Below, in pieces: positions 57,310 to 62,654 of a stretch of DNA of 62,654 nt (the stretch's first letter is position 1; the number at the start of each line of letters is the position of its first letter). Location: NCBI RefSeq assembly GCF_017744115.1, contig NZ_JAGHQW010000037.1, positions 1 through 62,654 of the forward strand, read 5' to 3'. The notes beneath the pieces were generated by a model, which searched no databases, was not told the DNA's origin, and saw only the letters and a program-made list of their open reading frames with translations. A program made the position numbers and the translations under genes. Source of the stretch: Salinisphaera sp. G21_0. GTDB lineage: Bacteria > Pseudomonadota > Gammaproteobacteria > Pseudomonadales > Endozoicomonadaceae.

Positions 57310-58452
57310 TCAAACAAGAATCAATTCAAGCGGTTCCAGCTCCAACTTCCCGACAATAGGTGGAGCAACGTCATCATACAGTTCCTCCAGTTCCTGCTGT
57401 TCTTTAGTGAGCAGTGCTTTCTGTTTTGCTGCCCTGTTAAGCCAATCTTCGGTTTTATGGATGGCATCTTTCAGTCTCTCGATATCGCACCCGTAATCTT
57501 CCAGGCAGTAGCGTTGCACAGAGTCATACAAGTCCTCTTTGTCAGGGGCCGGAATACCCGCCGCATCTCTGGCCTTCTCAAGCCTGGCGAGCTCTTCGTT
57601 CTTGAGCCTCAAATTCTCTGTTTCACCATTTTCTTTATAAAACTTTATGTAGTCATTGATCTTTGCGGATTCAGCCGCATAAAGCTGGGTCCGCAATTCG
57701 CGCAGAGACTCCTCCATTCTTTGATATTTTGATAAAAACCGCTCTTCTGGTGAAATAAAAGCGGTTATCTCGGCCAATTTTTCTCGGGTATCCACCGATG
57801 CTGACACAGCTGAAGTAATAAAGTTAGAGATTGAATGGGTGAGCATATAGCCAATAGCAAAAACTCCGACTGTAATCAATAAACCGATAGGTACAGCTAA
57901 AGCTACCGCGGCCACCGCCTTTGGAAAACTTGCACAAAGAATTAAAGCACCAACAAAAAGCGCAGGTGTCACGGCAGAGGCCAGCACCAAGTTTAGAGTG
58001 TGTAACAACACAGAGGACACGGTGTAAGCCTTGCTGCGTATTGCTTCTACCAGTGAACTCCGGTCAGTATCTGGATTATTGACCTGGTATATTGTCTTGA
58101 AGCTTTTAGAAAAGATTTTAATCGCCAGGGCAAGCTTTTTTATTTTTCCGGGTGGGCGCTTGAATTCCGGATCATCGACGGTAATATCATCAGCCTTAAA
58201 TGGTGAATGCACCTGATCAATAGCTGTTTTTTTCGGTGACGAAGTCGTCATTAGCTTGAGTTTTTCGGACGCTTTGAGTTCTGTAGATTTCTCAGTAATA
58301 GAGACTGCTCTGTGAGAGAGTGGATGATCTGAGCTTGTCTGGCTTTTGGGCCCGACAGCTTTATCGTCCCCTGGCTGCCCTGTCACTTTTTTTTCTTGAG
58401 TTGAGGGGGGGACAAATCCTGAAAATGTATCCGAACCAGTTGTGTTAATCAT
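57310..58452 (-). CDS. Tandem-family membrane/coiled-coil protein, type A copy 1
   Basis: 380 residues, AAGGAG before the ATG. N-terminal 1-90 is polar and low-complexity with the family motif HRAVS. Then PEFKRPPGKIKKLALAIKIFSKSFKT, a very conserved basic helix. Residues about 150-215 hold two membrane helices (NLVLASAVTPALFVGALILCASF, ALAVPIGLLITVGVFAIGYML). SASVDTREKLAE..F.SPEERFL.KYQRMEESLRELRTQL starts a long coiled-coil C-terminal half with the KTEDWLNRAAKQKALLT motif. No family recognised; probably inserted in a membrane with both ends on the same side. Confidence 0.7.
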   Translation of the reverse strand: MINTTGSDTFSGFVPPSTQEKKVTGQPGDDKAVGPKSQTSSDHPLSHRAVSITEKSTELKASEKLKLMTTSSPKKTAIDQVHSPFKADDITVDDPEFKRPPGKIKKLALAIKIFSKSFKTIYQVNNPDTDRSSLVEAIRSKAYTVSSVLLHTLNLVLASAVTPALFVGALILCASFPKAVAAVALAVPIGLLITVGVFAIGYMLTHSISNFITSAVSASVDTREKLAEITAFISPEERFLSKYQRMEESLRELRTQLYAAESAKINDYIKFYKENGETENLRLKNEELARLEKARDAAGIPAPDKEDLYDSVQRYCLEDYGCDIERLKDAIHKTEDWLNRAAKQKALLTKEQQELEELYDDVAPPIVGKLELEPLELILV

Positions 58453-58636
58453 GAGACACTCCTTGTCTTTATTACTGGTATTTAGAGATTGCCTGCAAAT
58501 TATGGTAGGTAATTAATAAAACATTTCCGTCTGTTTCTAATCAATTGAAGATATTTAACGATTTTTTACTCTATAAAGCACTAACCAGCTGGCAAGCATA
58601 GCTAACCCCTGGCCGCTACTTGTGGGCCACCAGTAG

Positions 58637-58985
58637 AATGAAATGTTTAAGGTTCTTCTGAAAGCTGCTATGCCCATCCTGTCCAGAGAATAAGGGGGTC
58701 TTCATACCAATGGCACTGACTTAAGAGTGAAAGCCTTGCCATACGTAGGCTTTAAGGCCCCCTGCGATTTGAACCACAAAGCACACAAAGAGCACAAAGG
58801 AAAAGAAAAGCTCTTCTTAGTGCTCTTTGTGTGCTTTGTGGTTCCAATTCAAATATCTCAACCTGTATCAATCCCCATGTTTGTGGGGCTTTTAAGCTTA
58901 AGTCAGTGCCATTGGTCTTCATACGCCATTTTTAAAGGGCTGACGTCTACAGGTTTAACAGTACACGGTGCCCATTACCTTCGAA
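58637..58985. other. Spacer between copies 1 and 2, with a MITE insertion
   Basis: About 350 bases. The middle is the 209-bp inverted-repeat element 58707-58915; the flanks have no gene. Confidence 0.7.
58707..58915. repeat. 209-bp MITE with perfect terminal repeats and target duplication
   Basis: Terminal repeats CCAATGGCACTGACTTAAG and CTTAAGTCAGTGCCATTGG are exact. Flanks carry the 8-bp direct repeat TCTTCATA (58699-58706 and 58916-58923), a target-site duplication. Core hairpin 58771-58844 is related to the one at 52276-52351 but with different base pairs. Confidence 0.9.
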
Positions 58986-60080
58986 TTACATAGGAGCCCG
59001 GTGAGCCGGGTTTTCGTCAGCAACCACAGCATTCAGTTTTTGCAGTTCCTGTTCATTACAGAGCCGTTCTTTCTGTTTTGCTGCCCTGTTAAGCCAATCT
59101 TCGGTTTTACGGATTTCCTCCTTTAGTTCCTCAATAATGAACTGATGGAATTCAGACCACTCTCTCAGGTAATAACGCTGTAAAGAATCATACCATTTAT
59201 CCTTGGCAGTGCCTGGATTCAAAGCTTGAGTATCAAGTTTGGCCTGCTCTCTGGCTTCACGCTCTGCTTCACTGGATTGACAATGTCTTAAAGTACTGGA
59301 CAGCTCAGCATCAATAAGCATGGTTTTCAATACGGTGAGAGACTCCTGCGTTCTTTGATATTTGTTTAAAAATCTCTCTTTTGGTGATGTAAAGCCGGTC
59401 ATCTCGGCTAATTTTTCACGGGTATCCACCGATGCTGCCACGGTTGAAGTCACCAGGCGAGAGATTCCCTGGGAGAGCAGCCAACTAATACCAAAAGTCC
59501 CAAAAATTACGGTGATGGCGATAGCCACAAGAAAAATATCCAGGAGTATAGTGTCTGACTCTCCACAATTACGACAAGAACCCATAAGGCCTAAAAACCC
59601 TTTTAAGATGATTGCTCCGGTCAGTATGTCTAACACTGCAGCGGTCCCGGTGAAAACCCGGTTACGTATTTTTTCTACCCGTGCACTCCTGTCAGTCTCT
59701 GGATTATTGAAACAAGACATTGTTTTAAAGCTTTTAGAAAAGATTTTAATCGCCAGGGCCAGCTTTTTTATTTTTCCGGGGGGGCGCTTAAATTCCGGAT
59801 TATCAATGGTAATCTCATCAGCTATAAGCGGCTGCATCTGATGAAATGCAGTTGTTTGCCCGGGCAAAGGTTCCATCAATAGCCTGAGGTTTTCGGACTC
59901 TTGAAACTCTGGAGGTGCCGCAGGAAAAGATACGGCCCTGTGATGGATAGGCTTCCCTGAGTTTGTGGAGCTTTTTGGCTTAACGGCTGTATCGTTCCGG
60001 TCCTGGCCTGCCAAATCCACAGCTAAGGGTGTATCAAATCCAGGTTTTATCGTTGAGAATTCACTGCTTACGTTATTCAT
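58986..60080 (-). CDS. Tandem-family membrane/coiled-coil protein, type B copy 1
   Basis: 364 residues, AAGGA before the ATG. Begins MNNVSSEFSTIKPGFDTPLAVDLAGQD, the type B N-terminus; then HHRAVSFPAAPPEFQESE and the shared block PEFKRPPGKIKKLALAIKIFSKSF. Two membrane segments near 145-215 (TAAVLDILTGAIILKGFLGLMG, IFLVAIAITVIFGTFGISWLL), then STVAASVDTREKLAEMTGF and a coiled-coil with KTEDWLNRAAKQKERL. Same architecture as type A but with a distinct N-terminus and C-terminal end. Unknown function. Confidence 0.7.
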   Translation of the reverse strand: MNNVSSEFSTIKPGFDTPLAVDLAGQDRNDTAVKPKSSTNSGKPIHHRAVSFPAAPPEFQESENLRLLMEPLPGQTTAFHQMQPLIADEITIDNPEFKRPPGKIKKLALAIKIFSKSFKTMSCFNNPETDRSARVEKIRNRVFTGTAAVLDILTGAIILKGFLGLMGSCRNCGESDTILLDIFLVAIAITVIFGTFGISWLLSQGISRLVTSTVAASVDTREKLAEMTGFTSPKERFLNKYQRTQESLTVLKTMLIDAELSSTLRHCQSSEAEREAREQAKLDTQALNPGTAKDKWYDSLQRYYLREWSEFHQFIIEELKEEIRKTEDWLNRAAKQKERLCNEQELQKLNAVVADENPAHRAPM

Positions 60081-60289
60081 TGGACAATCCTTGTGTTAAT
60101 TGTTGGTATTTAGATGGCACGTGCAGGTTTTGCTACGGAGTTAATAGAACTTTTCCACCTGATTTTGATTAGTTGTTAAAATGTCGAACGTATTTAATAA
60201 TTTTCTTTTCCATAAAACACTGACCTGAAGGTAAGTAATACTAACCCCGGCTCGTTAAGTTACCTGTAGAATTAAGGTCACGCTGAAAA

Positions 60290-61408
60290 TTAAACATGAA
60301 TCAAGTTAAACGGTTCCAGCTGCAACTTCCCGGCAATAGGTGGAGCAACGTCATCATACAGTTCCTCAAGTTCCCGCTGTTCATTAGTGAGCAGTGCTTT
60401 CTGTTTTGCGGCCCTGTCAAGCCAGTCTTTGGTTCTACGGATGTCTTGCTCCAGTTCCTCAATTTTGAACGCGTAAAACTCATACCAATCTCTCAGGTGT
60501 TCGCGCTGTATAGATTCAAACCATGTCTCTTTGTCAGCGCCAGGATTCAACCTGGCAGTCTCCTTCCTGGCACGCTCTTTGGCCTTAATCTCTGCGTTTC
60601 CTCTGTCACAATTTCTTAACGTTCTGGCCAGCTTTGCATCAATAAGCTTGGTTTGCAATGCGCACAGAGACTCCTCCATTCGTTGATATTTTTTTAAAAA
60701 CTTCTCTTCTGGTGACGTAAATGCAGTCATTTCGGCTAATTTTTCACGGGTATCCACCGATGCTGCCACGGTTGACGTCACCAGTCGAGTGATTCCCTGG
60801 GAGAGCAGCCAGCCAATACCAAAAGCCCCAAAAATTACGATTGTGGCGATAAGATAAGTAACCACCAGTCCGGGAAAATATTCTGAAGCTCCAAGACTCT
60901 CACGGGAACCCAAATGCTCTATAAACCCTTTCAGGATTATTGCCCCGGTTAGTATGTCCAACAATCCAGCGGTCAGGGTGGAAACCCGGTTACGTATGGT
61001 TTCCACCCGGGCACTCCGATCAGTCTCTTGATTATTGAAATGAGATGTTCTCATAAAACTTTTAGAAAAGATTTTAATCGCCAGGGAAAGCTTTTTTATT
61101 TTGCTGGGGGGGGGCCTGAACTCCAGATCATTAATGGTAATATCATCAGCCTTAAATGGTGAGTGCATCTGGTCAATGGCTGTTTGTTTCGGTGACGAAG
61201 TTGTCGTTAGCTTGAGTTTTTCGGATACTTTGAGTCCTGGTGATTGCTCAGTTAAAGAGACTGCCCTGTGAGAGAGTGACTGATCTGAGCTTGTTTGGCT
61301 TTTGGACCCGACAGCTTTTTCGTCCCCTGGCTGCCCTGTCGCTTTTTTTTCTTGATTTGAGAGGTGCACATATTCTGATAATGTAGCCGGATCAGTTCTA
61401 TTAATCAT
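60290..61408 (-). CDS. Tandem-family membrane/coiled-coil protein, type A copy 2
   Basis: 372 residues. N-terminal MINRTDPATLSEYVHLSNQEKKATGQPGDEKAVG is the type A form. Shared basic helix (PPSKIKKLSLAIKIFSKSF), two membrane segments near 145-215, the VAASVDTREKLAEMTAFTSPEEKFLKKYQRMEESL block, and the end LEELYDDVAPPIAGKLQLEPFNLIHV, nearly the same as copy A1. The 180 bases before the start are also nearly identical to those of copy A1, so promoter and leader were duplicated with the gene. The middle membrane region resembles type B more, suggesting gene conversion. Confidence 0.7.
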   Translation of the reverse strand: MINRTDPATLSEYVHLSNQEKKATGQPGDEKAVGSKSQTSSDQSLSHRAVSLTEQSPGLKVSEKLKLTTTSSPKQTAIDQMHSPFKADDITINDLEFRPPPSKIKKLSLAIKIFSKSFMRTSHFNNQETDRSARVETIRNRVSTLTAGLLDILTGAIILKGFIEHLGSRESLGASEYFPGLVVTYLIATIVIFGAFGIGWLLSQGITRLVTSTVAASVDTREKLAEMTAFTSPEEKFLKKYQRMEESLCALQTKLIDAKLARTLRNCDRGNAEIKAKERARKETARLNPGADKETWFESIQREHLRDWYEFYAFKIEELEQDIRRTKDWLDRAAKQKALLTNEQRELEELYDDVAPPIAGKLQLEPFNLIHV

Positions 61409-61633
61409 GGGACACTCCTTGTCTTAATTGCTGGTATTTAGAGATTTCCTGCAAATTCTGGTAGGGAATTAATAAAATATTTCCGCCTGTTTCTAATCAA
61501 TTGAAAATATTTAACGATTTTTTATTCTATAAAGCACTAACCAGCCAGTAAGCAGAGCTAACCCCTGGCCGGTACTTGTGGGCCAGCTACTTACAGTTCT
61601 AACAGTACACGCTGCCCATTACCTTACTGAGAA

Positions 61634-62474
61634 TTACACAAGAACCCAGAGAGCCGGGTTTTCGCCAGGAACCACACTATTCACTTCTTGTAGTTCTATA
61701 GGTTTTATAGGTTCATTGGAGAGCCGTTCTTTCTGTTTTGCTGCCCTGTTAAGCCAATCTTCGGTTTTTTGGATGGCATCCTTCAGTCTCCCGACTGTGC
61801 ACCCATAACCCTCCCTCAGGAAGTAGCGCTCTGCAGACTCATACCATTTCGTTTTGTCTGGGATACCCGCCTCCAGATTGGCAGACTCAAGCCTGGTGCG
61901 CTGTTCGTGCCTAAGTCTCAATTCCTTTGTCAATATTTTATGAGGTCATTGATGCTTGCTAACTCTGCCGCATAAAGCTTGGTCCGCAATGCGAAAAGAG
62001 ACTCCTCCATTCTTTGGTATTTTGTTAAAAACCGCTCTTCTGGTGAAGTAGAGGCGGTTATCTCGGCTAATTTTTGACGGGTATCCACCGACGCTGACAC
62101 GGCTGAAGTAATATTGTCTCAAAGCTTTTAGAAAAGATTTTAATCGCCAGGGCCAGCTTTTTTATTTTTCCGGGTGGTCGCTTGAATTCCGGATTATCAA
62201 TGGTAATCTCATCAGCTTCAAACGGCTGCATTTGGTGAAATGCGGTGGTTTGCTCGGGCAAAGGTTCCGTCAATTGCCTGAGGTTTTCGGACTCTTGAAA
62301 CTCTGGAGGTGCTGCAGGAAAAGATACGGCCCTGTGGTGGACTGGTTTCCCTGAGTTTGTGAGGCTTTCTGGCCTAACGGCTTTATCGTCCCGGTGCTGT
62401 CCTGTCAAATCCACAGTTAAGGGTGTATCAAATTCAGGCTTTATGGTCGAAAATTCACCGCTTACGTTATTCAT
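61634..62474 (-). pseudogene. Tandem-family protein, type B copy 2, with internal deletion
   Basis: Begins MNNVSGEFSTIKPEFDTPLTVDLTGQHRDDKAV, matching the type B N-terminus, through PEFKRPPGKIKKLALAIKIFSKSFETI. At about 62113 the sequence jumps to the region equivalent to SVSASVDTR in another frame: the membrane part (about 300 bp in the intact copies) is deleted and the frame is lost. Further breaks occur near 61935. The remaining C-terminal part keeps KTEDWLNRAAKQKERLSNE and ends ENPALWVLV. Not functional as it stands. Confidence 0.8.
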
Positions 62475-62534
62475 TGTACAATACTTGTGTTAATTGTTGG
62501 TACTTATATGGCACGTGCAAGGTTTGCTCCCCCC

Positions 62535-62654
62535 TGTGCCAACATAGTTGTCGCCTCTCCTGAATTTAAAAACCTAAACAGGGGGCGGCCAGTGAGTGAT
62601 CAATGGCCCGCTATTCAGAAGAGTTCAAAGAGTCCATCATTCAGAAAATGATGC
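62535..62654 (+). mobile_element. Left end of an IS3-like insertion sequence
   Basis: Similarity to the leader of type B copy 1 stops near 62530, where TGTGCCAACATAGTTGTCGCC begins, an IS3-like terminal sequence starting TGT. It inserts just upstream of the broken type B gene. The element continues outside the window. Confidence 0.65.
62603..62654 (+). CDS. IS3-family transposase OrfA, N-terminal part (cut by window)
   Basis: Only 17 residues are visible: MARYSEEFKESIIQKMM. This is the usual start of OrfA-type helix-turn-helix transposase subunits of IS3 relatives. Too short to place in a subgroup. Confidence 0.65.
   Translation, partial: MARYSEEFKESIIQKMM

Overview
The window looks like part of the chromosome of a host-associated marine gammaproteobacterium, most probably Endozoicomonas or a close relative. 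The evidence is Pseudomonas-like housekeeping order (birA, coaX, SPOR protein, tRNA-Tyr/Gly/Thr, tRNA-Trp, secE, nusG, rplKAJL, rpoBC, rpsLG, fusA, tuf), mixed with eukaryote-like proteins, tandem families of unknown genes, toxin-antitoxin pairs and many small palindromic elements. The taxonomic call is an inference from gene content.

Layout. 1-6836: tandem array of three genes (the first cut by the window edge) for large helical-repeat proteins ending in a RAP domain, an architecture best known from organelle RNA-binding proteins of eukaryotes. 6938-22528: mostly ordinary metabolic genes (MATE exporter, trpS, lipoprotein, ybaN-like, ribokinase, transaldolase, thioesterase, DUF523/DUF1722, GNAT, HD hydrolase, thiC, hisC, birA, coaX, SPOR). 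22688-23076: tRNA-Tyr, -Gly and -Thr. 23100-33500: an accessory island between tRNA-Thr and tRNA-Trp, where related genomes usually carry a tuf copy. It holds a complete and a damaged PIN-toxin module, a CPBP protease, a serpin with a long C-terminal extension, an AlbA_2 protein, and a graveyard of IS4, IS110, Uma2, nucleotide-sugar dehydrogenase and other gene fragments. 33528-46505: tRNA-Trp, secE-nusG, the L11/L1/L10/L7-L12 genes and rpoBC. 46795-52019: an insert separating rpoC from rpsL (unknown membrane protein, tlyA, secreted protein, exported tyrosine-phosphatase-like protein, yihD, glpX). 52700-57166: rpsL, rpsG, fusA, tuf. 57310-62474: four minus-strand paralogs in A-B-A-B order, the last broken. 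62535-62654: left end of an IS3-like element.

How it fits together. The core is the transcription/translation super-operon with its own promoters, terminators and L10 leader. It has been opened at three joints (tRNA-Thr/tRNA-Trp, rpoC/rpsL, after tuf) and loaded with accessory genes. The RAP-repeat array, the serpin and the A/B family are the strongest candidates for undescribed host-interaction or RNA-control systems. None carries an obvious Sec signal, so if they act on a host they would need a specialised secretion route, which is not in this window.

At least four kinds of small inverted-repeat element are present. Two share a 75-bp hairpin core with paired compensating base changes, and one of these has an 8-bp target duplication.
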